Of a stretch of 9,746 bases of DNA, positions 1 through 6,490 are shown one piece after another. The notes below the pieces were generated by a model. It worked only from the letters and a program-made list of their open reading frames with translations. It had not been told where the DNA came from and searched no databases. Location: NCBI GenBank assembly GCA_038204505.1, contig JBBRCV010000216.1, positions 1-9,746 on the forward strand, read 5' to 3'. The translations under genes were made by a program, and so were the position numbers. Each line of letters begins with the position of its first letter. Position 1 is the stretch's first letter. Source of the stretch: Timaviella sp038204505 (GTDB lineage: Bacteria > Cyanobacteriota > Cyanobacteriia > Elainellales > Elainellaceae).

Positions 1-808
1 GGAGCTGCGAGAAATGGTGCTGAACCAGGAGGCAGGTTTATATCTTCCGTTTCCGCGTGAAGAGGCAGATGTGGATTATCAAAAGCTGGGTTTGTTTGTG
101 GATGAGGATGGCATTGAAAAGGTGCAGGTGTTGTTGGTTGCCACCCGCAAAGATGTGACCAATTCTTATCTAGAAACGTTTCGGCAAGCAGGGTTAATGG
201 TCGATGTTTTAGAAATTAGCAGCTTTTCACTAATTAGAACGATTCGTCCTCAGTTGCGGCAGTTTTCGCCCCAAGAGGCAGTAGCGCTGGTAGATATTCA
301 GTTTGAAAGCACCGAAATTTCGATCGCCGTGGATGGGGTGCCGCAGTTTTCTCGGACGGTTCCGATTGGCACATACCAAATTCAAACTTCGCTCAGTCGA
401 GCCATGAGCTTACCACCTTCGCGCAATACCGAGTTACTGCAAGGAATGACGGTTCCGGCTTCTAGCCCCATGGATCACTCTATGGATGCGCCTGCTAAAG
501 GGGTCGGTGTCAATCCGGGAATAGCTGCGATGCTGCGGATTTTGGGAGACTTGGCGGATGAGTTACGTCGCTCGATCGACTTTTATCATAATCAGGGCGA
601 AAACATTGAGGTAGCGCAGTTGCTGCTGGCTGGGCCAGGGGCGGCGATCGGGCAGTTAGATGAATTTTTCTCTCAGCGGTTGAGCTTGCCGACTACGCCC
701 ATTGATCCGATCGCCGCCATGTCTTTAGAGGTGGCACAGGAGATTCCTTTGGCGCAGCGATCGGGGTTGGGTGTAGTTCTGGGCTTAGGATTACGGGAGG
801 CATGGTAA
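1..808 (+). CDS. pilM: Type IV pilus assembly protein PilM, 3' part (5' end outside window)
   Basis: PilM is the cytoplasmic actin-like ATPase-fold protein that binds the N-terminal tail of PilN and links the pilus motor to the inner-membrane alignment complex. The reading frame is open from base 2, before the first ATG at 14, and homologues are about 350-370 residues, so roughly 100 N-terminal residues lie upstream and ATG 14 is not the start. Visible parts include the segment ALVDIQFESTEISIAV at about residues 90-105 counted from ATG 14, which occupies the place of the second actin-type phosphate loop. The C-terminal LLLAGPGAAIGQLDEFF and LGVVLGLGLREAW are typical PilM endings. Identification also rests on the following pilN, pilO and pilQ. 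The stop TAA (806-808) is immediately followed by the pilN ATG. The usual glycine of the DIG loop is Q here, so nucleotide binding may differ. Confidence 0.92.
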   Translation, partial: ELREMVLNQEAGLYLPFPREEADVDYQKLGLFVDEDGIEKVQVLLVATRKDVTNSYLETFRQAGLMVDVLEISSFSLIRTIRPQLRQFSPQEAVALVDIQFESTEISIAVDGVPQFSRTVPIGTYQIQTSLSRAMSLPPSRNTELLQGMTVPASSPMDHSMDAPAKGVGVNPGIAAMLRILGDLADELRRSIDFYHNQGENIEVAQLLLAGPGAAIGQLDEFFSQRLSLPTTPIDPIAAMSLEVAQEIPLAQRSGLGVVLGLGLREAW

Positions 809-1666
809 ATGTACGCTCTAGATATTAATTTTCTCAATGACCGGGCGGAGCGGCAATCCGAACTGGGTAAAGGCAAGCCGAAAGGTCCCGTTAATCAGGT
901 TCCCTTTTATATTGGGCTGGCAGTGGCGATCGCTCTACCTGCCTTAGCGCTTGGGGCATGGGCGTTCTTACAGTCGCAAAACGGCACGCTAGAGCAACGG
1001 CAGGCGGCACTTGATAGCGAACTGGCAACGATTAAAATTCAGCAAGCCGAGGTGGATGCCATTAACAAGCAGGTGAAGGAGTATGAAGCCAACAACACGG
1101 CACTAGCAACGGTTTTTGACCGCATTAAGCCCTGGTCAGGCATTCTGCAAGACATCCGCGATCGCGTTCCCAATGGCGTGCAAATCAGCATGATCGAACA
1201 GTTACCCCCAGAGGCGACTCCTGTGACTGCTCCTGTTGCCGCCAGTCCTAGTCCCAGCGCTAGCCCTGGAGCCAGTCCATCCCCTGCACCTGTAATTCCA
1301 GTGGTAGTGGCTCCTTCTCCGGCTCAAAGAATTCGGGTGACGGGTCGGGCAAAGTCGTTTAGCGAAGTCAATGATTTTATCTTGACGTTGCAGCGATCGC
1401 CCTTCTTAACCAGCAAAGATACCAAACTGGCGACATCCAAGTTGATCGACAATCCTACTAAAATTTCGTTTGAGGAAAAGGATGGACAAAGCACCTCCAG
1501 CGATAAAGTTGACATTAAATTTCCTCAAGTTGTGGAATACACCATTGATACAACGCTGACCGAGTTGCCCGCTTCTGCTCTACTACAGGATCTGGAGCGA
1601 ACCTTATCGGTAGGTTTAGCCAGCAGAATTCAAGCACTCAGGGATAGAGGAGTTTTAAAACCATGA
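809..1666 (+). CDS. pilN: Type IV pilus assembly protein PilN
   Basis: PilN is a bitopic inner-membrane protein of the type IV pilus alignment complex; its cytoplasmic tail docks into PilM and its periplasmic part pairs with PilO. The 285-residue product begins with YALDINFLNDR, which corresponds to the conserved PilM-binding tail (INLLP-like in other bacteria). One membrane helix spans about residues 33-54, a coiled-coil-like stretch about 57-100, and a ferredoxin-like periplasmic domain about 108-132 plus 172-255. Between the two halves of that domain sits a low-complexity Pro/Ala/Ser/Val segment (about 133-172), an insertion making it longer than proteobacterial PilN (about 180-200 residues). 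Start choice: GGGAGG at 795-800 lies 8 nt before the ATG, which directly follows the pilM stop. Its TGA overlaps the pilO ATG, indicating translational coupling. Confidence 0.92.
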   Translation: MYALDINFLNDRAERQSELGKGKPKGPVNQVPFYIGLAVAIALPALALGAWAFLQSQNGTLEQRQAALDSELATIKIQQAEVDAINKQVKEYEANNTALATVFDRIKPWSGILQDIRDRVPNGVQISMIEQLPPEATPVTAPVAASPSPSASPGASPSPAPVIPVVVAPSPAQRIRVTGRAKSFSEVNDFILTLQRSPFLTSKDTKLATSKLIDNPTKISFEEKDGQSTSSDKVDIKFPQVVEYTIDTTLTELPASALLQDLERTLSVGLASRIQALRDRGVLKP

Positions 1667-2478
1667 GCTACGGCGGAGATTTTGTGCCATCGGGAGAAAC
1701 GGAAGATACACCTGAGTTTCCTAAGCTGTTTGGGTTGTCGTTGACCCCAACGGTGCTTGGGTGTTTGGTGGCTGTGGTTGGGTTAGTGGGAGCATATTTT
1801 TTGTTTGCTAACTTAGTACAGCCTGCGCTGCAACGCAACCAAGAGTTAAGCCAAGATATTGCGGCAAAAGAAGCGCAACGGCAAAATCTAGAGCAATTTA
1901 AAAAGCAAATAGCAGATGCCCACGTCAGGCTGAAGGATGCCGAGCAGTTACGGGCAGATGTTTTGAGTTTGTTTGCTTCTGAAAAAAGCGTAGATACTTT
2001 GCTTTTAGATGTCAATGAGCGGGTTCAATCGGTTAATGCAGGCATTACTGACCCAGATAAACGGGCAACGCTCTCTAAGTTTGATTTTGATGCCGCTGCT
2101 TCGGGTACGGTGACCGATGGTTCTCTAGGAACCGAGGTTGACAACCTTTTGGAGCGCCGAGTCTATCAGGTGGAGATCAAAGGGTCTTACCCTCAAACTC
2201 AGTCAATTATTCGCAATATTGAGCGATTACAGCCGCTCTTAGTGATTAGCAATTTTAAGACAGATTTGGATAGTTCGACCCAAGAGGTGCTATTCGACAA
2301 TCAGGGCAGATTGGTTGCCGGACAGCCCGAACCCCGAATTACGACCGGGTTTCAGCTTGCCGCTCTAGTGCCGATCGGGCAAGAGTCGGTTGCTCCAGCA
2401 GCCAGTGCTCCAGCAGTCGTGGCTCCTACGGTATCTCCGACGGCAACCCCCAGCCCGTCGCCCAGCCCCAAGCCCTAA
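1663..2478 (+). CDS. pilO: Type IV pilus assembly protein PilO
   Basis: PilO is the inner-membrane/periplasmic partner of PilN that helps align the pilus motor with the secretin PilQ. The 271-residue product has a cytoplasmic head of about 25 residues, one membrane helix at about 28-50, a charged coiled coil at about 55-105, a ferredoxin-like periplasmic domain at about 165-237, and a disordered tail at 240-271 ending in repeated Ser-Pro (ATPSPSPSPKP). The tail resembles the Pro-rich insert in PilN and is not part of the usual PilO fold. The start ATG overlaps the pilN stop (ATGA), with AGAGGAG at 1646-1652 as ribosome-binding site. No pilP follows, which is normal in cyanobacteria; pilQ comes next after 36 nt. 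Confidence 0.92.
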   Translation: MSYGGDFVPSGETEDTPEFPKLFGLSLTPTVLGCLVAVVGLVGAYFLFANLVQPALQRNQELSQDIAAKEAQRQNLEQFKKQIADAHVRLKDAEQLRADVLSLFASEKSVDTLLLDVNERVQSVNAGITDPDKRATLSKFDFDAAASGTVTDGSLGTEVDNLLERRVYQVEIKGSYPQTQSIIRNIERLQPLLVISNFKTDLDSSTQEVLFDNQGRLVAGQPEPRITTGFQLAALVPIGQESVAPAASAPAVVAPTVSPTATPSPSPSPKP

Positions 2479-2499
2479 CTCTACATCAGTCTGATATTT

Positions 2500-2508
2500 A
2501 AGGAGGAG
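2500..2508 (+). promoter_or_regulatory. Strong ribosome-binding site of pilQ
   Basis: AAGGAGGAG lies 6 nt before the GTG at 2515 and is the best Shine-Dalgarno match in the window. It decides the GTG start over the next in-frame ATG at 2545, and the GTG start also gives the basic N-terminus needed for the signal peptide. It fits the need for many PilQ subunits per pore. Confidence 0.85.
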
Positions 2509-2514
2509 TGTTTC

Positions 2515-4914
2515 GTGAAACGGCATCTTGGATTTAGTAGTGTAATGGGTGGTGCAGCTTTAGTAGTGATGGTATCCCAAGCTGCCCACGCTTCTTCGGC
2601 AACGCAAATTACTGATGTACAGTTGAAGCAATCGAATGGCGGCGTTCAGGTGGTGTTGCAAACCAAGAATGGCGATCGCCCCCAGGTATTTACCGTCAAT
2701 CGGGGCAACGCCTTGATTGCCGATATTATTAATACAGAACTGAAGCTCTCTGCTGGCAATGGCTTTTTGAAAAACAATCCGGCTCCTGGCATTAGTTCGG
2801 TGTCGGTGACGCAGTTGGATGCTAACAGCGTGCGGGTAGAAGTGAGCGGCGATCGCGTTGCCCCATCGGGTCAGGTCAGCCAAGATTCTGGTTTAATTAC
2901 GCTGAATGTTAACGGCGCAGGCAGTACCGCCCAATCCCCTAGTCTGCCTCTACCAAATCAGCCTGCCCTTAATCAGCCTGTTCCTAATCAGGTAGCACAG
3001 AACCAGCCGCCGCCAGCATTGCCCGGTGCTCCTGGGGTAGCGCCCGATGCTAATGTGCCACCAGTTCAGCCGAGGGCGATCGCGCCTCCATTAGGTGACC
3101 AGTCGGTATCCAGCATCGACTCTTCTCCCTCAGAAATTAATTTGGGAACCAATGAAGTAGTTCCCCGTCTGGTGCTGCGCGATGCACCCGTGCGCGATGT
3201 TCTCTCCCTTCTTGCCCGTGCTGCTGGCATGAACGTTGCTTATGTAGAGAGTGCTGGTACAGCAGATCAAGCTGACGCATCTACACCTGCTACACCTGCT
3301 GCTAGTACAGCTAATGCTGGGGCTAAAATTTCGCTTGACATTGAAAACGAACCTGTCCAGAACGTCTTTAACTACGTTTTGCGAGTTGCAGGATTAGAGG
3401 CAAATCGAGCCGGGAGAACTATTTTTGTAGGTCCTCGCCTGCCCGATTCTGCTCGCAACGTTCTCACCCGGACGATTCGAGTCAATCAAACGACTGCTGT
3501 TGATGCCGCGACCTATCTCGCCAGTTTAGGAGCTGAGACAAGACAGCCTTTTGCAGGGGGCAATCGAACAGTGACAGAAAGGGACGAAGCAACAGGGCTT
3601 CTCCGCACTGTCACTGAAATCTCCCCTCCTCGCATTGAGACTGTTTCTGTTCAGCCAGGGGCAAGTCCCTTACTGCTCCGAGGTCTATCGGTAACAGCCG
3701 ACCCCCGGCTTAACTCTGTAACTTTGGTTGGTAATCCGACTCAGGTTGCAATGGCGGCATCAATGCTAGGACAGCTTGACCTACGCCAACGGCAAGTTGC
3801 AGTCAACGTCAAAATTGTGGACGTTAACTTGCTTGCGACTGATAACTTCAGCACAAGCTTTTCGTTTGGTGCCGGAAACGGTTTCTTCTTGGTTGACCGA
3901 GGTGCGGCAGTCTTTAACTACGGTCGGATCAACCCAGCATCGGCAGAGCAATCGCGCAACAGCTTGACTAGTCCGCCAACTATCAACAATCCTTATTCAG
4001 GAAATGCGCCCTTCTTGGATGCTACTCAACAGTTGACCGTTCCAGGTGGCGGTGGTGGCGTAGTCGATCAAGGACGGTTCACTAATACCGATGCTACCTT
4101 CCTGCAACCTGTTTCCCCGTTAGGTAGTAACGACAACCCATTGCGCCCTGGCATCACCAATTTCCAGCCTGGAACGCCAACCGTAATCGCCCGCAATGCT
4201 CAGACTGGCGAAATTACCTTTACTCAAGGCACTGCGTCTACGGTTGCATCGGCTTTACCAAGCCTGTTCCAATATCCATCTCGGTTCTTGGCAGGTTTGC
4301 AAGCCCAGGTTGTAAGCGGCAATGCCAAAATTCTGACTGATCCAACATTAGTGATTCAGGAAGGGCAGCAGGCAAAGGTGGAGCTGGGACAGGAAGTTAT
4401 TACCAACGTTGTTGAAACACGAACTTCTACCAATAACGAAACCGTTACGAATACAGAGATTGTGAAGGGCAACGCTGGGTTAACTCTAACGGTCGCGGTC
4501 GATCGCATTGATGACAATGGCTTTATTTCTTTAAACATCAATCCCTCTGTCACATCGCCCTTTGAAACACGTGAAATTCGGTTGGGCAATGGCGGCTCAA
4601 ACACGATTACGCTTTTGAATAAGCGAAATTTAGACACAGGGCGGCTGCGTCTCCGCGATGGTCAAACCCTGATTGTTTCTGGAATTATTCAAGACAGCGA
4701 TCGCACCACCATCACCAAAGTCCCGATTTTGGGCGACATTCCCATTCTAGGCGCGCTGTTTAGAAGCACCAGCCGAGAAAACAGTCGCCGTGAGGTGATT
4801 GTCCTCCTCACGCCCCAAATCCTCAACGATGACGACAATTCCAACTTTGGCTATCGCTATACGCCAATGCCAGAAACTCAGCAGCTTTTACAACATCGAG
4901 GTGTCCAGCCCTAA
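2515..4914 (+). CDS. pilQ: Type IV pilus secretin PilQ
   Basis: PilQ forms the multimeric outer-membrane gate for the type IV pilus, used in twitching motility and DNA uptake. The 799-residue product starts at GTG with a Sec signal peptide (MKRH, then a hydrophobic stretch, likely cleaved after AHA at about residue 26). Next come one AMIN domain for peptidoglycan or envelope binding (about 28-133), a Pro/Asn/Gln-rich linker (about 138-195), the N0/STN domain (about 215-305, interrupted at about 247-268 by an Ala/Thr/Ser/Pro insert), and an N1 domain (about 318-424). The secretin core is about 425-770. The secretin signature VPILGDIPILGALFR is at 736-750, followed by the usual REVIVLLTPQIL. 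A Gly/Asn/Pro-rich insertion (about 455-590) enlarges the first half of the core. It is the last gene of the pilus operon; a terminator follows. Confidence 0.96.
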   Translation: MKRHLGFSSVMGGAALVVMVSQAAHASSATQITDVQLKQSNGGVQVVLQTKNGDRPQVFTVNRGNALIADIINTELKLSAGNGFLKNNPAPGISSVSVTQLDANSVRVEVSGDRVAPSGQVSQDSGLITLNVNGAGSTAQSPSLPLPNQPALNQPVPNQVAQNQPPPALPGAPGVAPDANVPPVQPRAIAPPLGDQSVSSIDSSPSEINLGTNEVVPRLVLRDAPVRDVLSLLARAAGMNVAYVESAGTADQADASTPATPAASTANAGAKISLDIENEPVQNVFNYVLRVAGLEANRAGRTIFVGPRLPDSARNVLTRTIRVNQTTAVDAATYLASLGAETRQPFAGGNRTVTERDEATGLLRTVTEISPPRIETVSVQPGASPLLLRGLSVTADPRLNSVTLVGNPTQVAMAASMLGQLDLRQRQVAVNVKIVDVNLLATDNFSTSFSFGAGNGFFLVDRGAAVFNYGRINPASAEQSRNSLTSPPTINNPYSGNAPFLDATQQLTVPGGGGGVVDQGRFTNTDATFLQPVSPLGSNDNPLRPGITNFQPGTPTVIARNAQTGEITFTQGTASTVASALPSLFQYPSRFLAGLQAQVVSGNAKILTDPTLVIQEGQQAKVELGQEVITNVVETRTSTNNETVTNTEIVKGNAGLTLTVAVDRIDDNGFISLNINPSVTSPFETREIRLGNGGSNTITLLNKRNLDTGRLRLRDGQTLIVSGIIQDSDRTTITKVPILGDIPILGALFRSTSRENSRREVIVLLTPQILNDDDNSNFGYRYTPMPETQQLLQHRGVQP

Positions 4915-4945
4915 ACAGGCTAACTGGAACAACTAACTCCTTTTC

Positions 4946-4974
4946 AAGGTGGGCTAACGAGTCCACCTTTTTTT
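4946..4974 (+). terminator. Rho-independent terminator of the pil operon
   Basis: AAGGTGG (4946-4952) pairs with CCACCTT (4963-4969), and a G-T pair can be added inside, leaving an 8-nt loop. The 3' arm runs into seven consecutive T (4968-4974), and a second run of T follows at about 4980-4987. It begins 32 nt after the pilQ stop and separates the pilus operon from the toxin-antitoxin genes. Confidence 0.88.
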
Positions 4975-5053
4975 GCTGATTTTTTTTGAGTAATGTCTAA
5001 GCAGAGGCAGATCACCTAGAATTAACTAATCCAGGAATGCCGCAGAAAGATAA

Positions 5054-5075
5054 CTATGCTGAAAAGCTATGAAGC
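5054..5075 (+). repeat. 22-nt direct repeat, left copy (paired with 5654-5675)
   Basis: The 22 bases from CTATGCTGAAA to GAAGC are identical to 5654-5675, exactly 600 nt downstream. The right copy is the true start of the vapB-like gene. The left copy is the same gene start cut short by fusion to the brnT-like start. The two copies bracket the brnT/brnA-like pair. Confidence 0.95.
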
Positions 5076-5082
5076 GGTATGA
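5056..5082 (+). CDS. Eight-codon leader ORF overlapping the BrnT-like start
   Basis: ATG at 5056 opens MLKSYEAV and ends in TGA (5080-5082), which overlaps the brnT-like ATG (5079-5081) as ATGA. The first seven residues are identical to the start of the vapB-like antitoxin at 5656, so it is most simply the stump of a duplicated antitoxin gene start. It has a weak AGAAAG Shine-Dalgarno at 5044-5049. The brnT-like gene has almost none of its own, so translation of the stump could feed ribosomes to the toxin start. That it is translated is inference. Confidence 0.5.
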   Translation: MLKSYEAV

Positions 5083-5351
5083 AGCCATTTCGCTGGGATG
5101 CTGAGAAAAACAATCAACTGCAATCAGAGCGAGGAATCAGCTTTGAGGCTGTGATTTATGCCATTAATGCAGGTAAAGTCCTGGATGTGGTCGAACATCC
5201 TAATCAGTTGAAATATCCTGAGCAAAAAATATTTGTACTTGAAGTGAATCAGTATGTTTATTTGATTCCTTTTGTGGAAAATGAGGAAGAGCTGTTTTTG
5301 AAAACGATTATTCCGAGCCGTAAGATGAAGAAAAAATACTTGGGAGACTAG
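5079..5351 (+). CDS. BrnT-family toxin (putative ribonuclease)
   Basis: The 90-residue product resembles BrnT toxins (COG2929), RelE-fold ribonucleases that stop translation until bound by their antitoxin. Family features seen are the N-terminal FRWDAEKNNQLQSERGISFE (residues 4-23), matching the F-x-W-D-x-x-K-N...H/R-G-I-S-F-E pattern, a hydrophobic beta core (QKIFVLEVNQYVYLIPFV), and a basic C-terminus KTIIPSRKMKKKYL that corresponds to the R-x-I-S-x-R-K-A-T ending of BrnT. It is of normal length and intact. The antitoxin gene starts 4 nt after its stop, the toxin-first order usual for brnTA. The gene lies between 22-nt direct repeats. Its own ribosome-binding site is poor and its ATG overlaps the stop of an 8-codon leader. 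I call it by family resemblance; activity is inferred. Confidence 0.8.
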   Translation: MKPFRWDAEKNNQLQSERGISFEAVIYAINAGKVLDVVEHPNQLKYPEQKIFVLEVNQYVYLIPFVENEEELFLKTIIPSRKMKKKYLGD

Positions 5352-5355
5352 AACT

Positions 5356-5634
5356 ATGCTTCCTTTAAATCCTGAAGAACAGGCAGTCCTAGAATCTGTA
5401 GAAAACGATGAGTGGAATTCTGTGCCGGATAGATTGCGAGAGATGCAACGCTACCAAAGCTATGCTCAAGCTCATGTAGCGGAATTATCAGCGGGGTTAA
5501 AGGAAGTCAAGATTGAACTCCCTGCGAGTGATTTGCGATCGCTTCAAGATTTGGCACAGCAGGCAGGTCTTTCTGTACCAATTTTCGTTGCAAGTGTAAT
5601 TCATCAATATGTCTCGACCCGTTCTCAGCCTTAA
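5356..5634 (+). CDS. Antitoxin of the BrnT-like toxin (BrnA/CopG-like)
   Basis: The 92-residue, acidic N-terminal protein is placed as antitoxin by its position 4 nt after the brnT-like gene and by its layout. A toxin-binding N-terminal half (NPEEQAVLESVENDEWNSVPDRLREMQRY, to about residue 32) is followed by a C-terminal ribbon-helix-helix-like segment, VKIELPASDLRSLQDLAQQAGLSVPIFVASVIHQYV (about 51-86). There a short strand is followed by two helices, as in CopG/BrnA DNA-binding antitoxins. Such proteins bind the toxin and repress the operon promoter. GGGAG at 5342-5346 is the ribosome-binding site. The likely operator would be upstream of 5056, where TAGAAT (5017-5022) is a possible -10 without a convincing -35. 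A helix-turn-helix class cannot be excluded without a profile search. Confidence 0.75.
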   Translation: MLPLNPEEQAVLESVENDEWNSVPDRLREMQRYQSYAQAHVAELSAGLKEVKIELPASDLRSLQDLAQQAGLSVPIFVASVIHQYVSTRSQP

Positions 5635-5653
5635 TTTATAGAGAGGAAAGCAG

Positions 5654-5675
5654 CTATGCTGAAAAGCTATGAAGC
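5654..5675 (+). repeat. 22-nt direct repeat, right copy (paired with 5054-5075)
   Basis: Identical to the left copy. It covers the 2 bases before the ATG and the first codons of the intact vapB-like gene. Recombination between the copies would remove exactly 600 bp and leave a single intact vapB-like start directly behind the pil terminator. Confidence 0.95.
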
Positions 5676-5877
5676 AATTTATGAAAATGGTCAGGTAAAG
5701 TGGCTAGATGAGCAGCCTTCAGTAGAGTCGGCGCGTTTAATTGTGACAGTTCTGGAAGAGAAAACAATGCCTATAAAACAGCGTACTTTCCCAACTGACC
5801 TGGCAGGGAAAGTAGAGATTTTAGGAGATATTGTTAGCCCGATCGTCGATGAAGAAGATTGGGAATGTCTGAAATAA
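5656..5877 (+). CDS. VapB-like antitoxin of a VapBC pair
   Basis: The 73-residue product has the layout of small cyanobacterial antitoxins placed before PIN-domain toxins. It has a short beta-rich N-terminus (MLKSYEAIYENGQVKWLDEQ, compare DUF104/AbrB-like antitoxins), a basic middle, and a C-terminal toxin-binding tail, LGDIVSPIVDEEDWECLK, rich in acidic residues and Trp. VapB neutralises the VapC ribonuclease by filling its active site with this tail, and the N-terminal part binds the operator. The ribosome-binding site AGAGGA is at 5642-5647. The toxin gene begins inside its 3' end (ATG 5865, overlap 13 nt), the usual coupled arrangement. The gene is intact although the toxin downstream is frameshifted, so it may now be an orphan antitoxin. 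The exact antitoxin family is from memory. Confidence 0.75.
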   Translation: MLKSYEAIYENGQVKWLDEQPSVESARLIVTVLEEKTMPIKQRTFPTDLAGKVEILGDIVSPIVDEEDWECLK

Positions 5878-6267
5878 TTGTTCTCGATACCCATATTTGG
5901 CTTTGGCTAAATTAATGCTAACTTTGATCAGTTTCCATCCCGTTGGCGTGATTCTATTGAGTCTGAAACTCGTGTGGGGATCTCTCCAATGTCCTGCTAT
6001 GAGATTGCCCTAGCTCATCAAAAGGGTCGTATTAGGCTTCCCTCTACTGCACAAGATTGGTTTCATGGAGCTTTAACACCTGCGGGCGTTGAGTTATTTC
6101 CGCTGACTGAGGCGATCGCGGCTCGTGCCGTTGATTTGTCTCCTGTTCACAAAGATCCGTTCGATTGCCTGATTATTGCGACAGCTTTAGAGTATGGGGC
6201 GAAGCTTGCTAGTGTCGATGGCTCGTTTGCTCAATATTCTGAACTAGAGAATTGTTTGCTGAAATGA
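5865..6267 (+). pseudogene. VapC-like PIN-domain toxin, broken by a 1-nt insertion
   Basis: Read from ATG 5865 the frame gives MSEIIVLDTHIWLWLN and stops at TAA 5913-5915. One frame later the protein continues as INANFDQFPSRWRDS and runs to TGA 6265-6267. Removing one A from the run 5909-5911 (CTAAATTAAT to CTAATTAAT) restores a continuous 133-residue PIN protein of normal length with ...WLWLINANFDQF.... The PIN acidic residues are all present: D8 in VLDTH, E in SCYEIALAHQKGRI, D in HKDPFDCLIIATAL, and D in LASVDGSF. PIN toxins of the VapC type cleave tRNA or rRNA. The gene overlaps the vapB-like gene as expected. It is a very young pseudogene or a sequencing/assembly error. Internal initiation at GTG 5974 would lack the first catalytic Asp and should be inactive. 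Confidence 0.88.
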
Positions 6268-6294
6268 CTCAATTGAGAAACTGGCTCAATTGGG
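6268..6294 (+). other. Inverted repeat directly after the vapC-like gene
   Basis: CTCAATTGAG (6268-6277) and CTCAATTGGG (6285-6294) can form a 10-bp hairpin with one G-T pair and a 7-nt loop, AAACTGG. It begins one base after the stop codon of the PIN gene. No T-run follows on either strand, so it is not a standard terminator; it may stabilise or end the toxin-antitoxin transcript. CTCAATTGAG is itself a perfect palindrome. Confidence 0.45.
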
Positions 6295-6329
6295 GGTGAC
6301 TTAACCCGATCGCCAAGCCATCATCAGAA

Positions 6330-6362
6330 AAAAGGCGATCGCGGAACTCAAAAGGCGATCGC
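6330..6362. repeat. 13-nt HIP1-containing direct repeat, two copies
   Basis: AAAAGGCGATCGC occurs at 6330-6342 and 6350-6362, start to start exactly 20 nt. Each copy contains the HIP1 octamer GCGATCGC. They lie in the gene-free stretch between the PIN pseudogene and the protease gene. Confidence 0.85.
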
Positions 6363-6400
6363 CAGTCATTGACTAAAAGTACATTAATCGCGGCGAGACC

Positions 6401-6448
6401 TTCGAGATACCCGCAAGGGGTCGCTTCGTCATACCCGCAAGGGATTGC
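6401..6448. repeat. Two tandem 24-nt units with ATACCCGCAAGGG core
   Basis: Units 6401-6424 and 6425-6448 agree at 20 of 24 positions and share ATACCCGCAAGGG without mismatch (6407-6419, 6431-6443). Each core can fold as CCC-GCAA-GGG, a short stem with a GNRA tetraloop. Read on the minus strand the pair gives IPCGYDEATPCGYLE, a string I remember from spurious reading frames over dispersed cyanobacterial repeats. The 223 bases from 6268 to 6490 hold only this repeat, the HIP1 pair and the hairpin; I see no gene there. Confidence 0.8.
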
Positions 6449-6490
6449 CTTCATTTGTCGCGCCCATGTTCTCCAAAAGGATAGTCTATT

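Noticed and set aside
4986..5022. TTGAGT (4986-4991) and TAGAAT (5017-5022) as a promoter of the toxin-antitoxin genes
   Set aside because: The spacing is 25 nt, too long for a sigma-70 promoter. TAGAAT alone is kept only as a possible -10.
6369..6397. TTGACT at 6369-6374 as the -35 of the protease gene
   Set aside because: No -10-like hexamer stands 16-18 nt downstream.
6330..6448. CRISPR-like array, because of regularly spaced repeats
   Set aside because: Only two copies of each unit, spacers of 7 and 11 nt, and no cas genes nearby; these are dispersed-type repeats.
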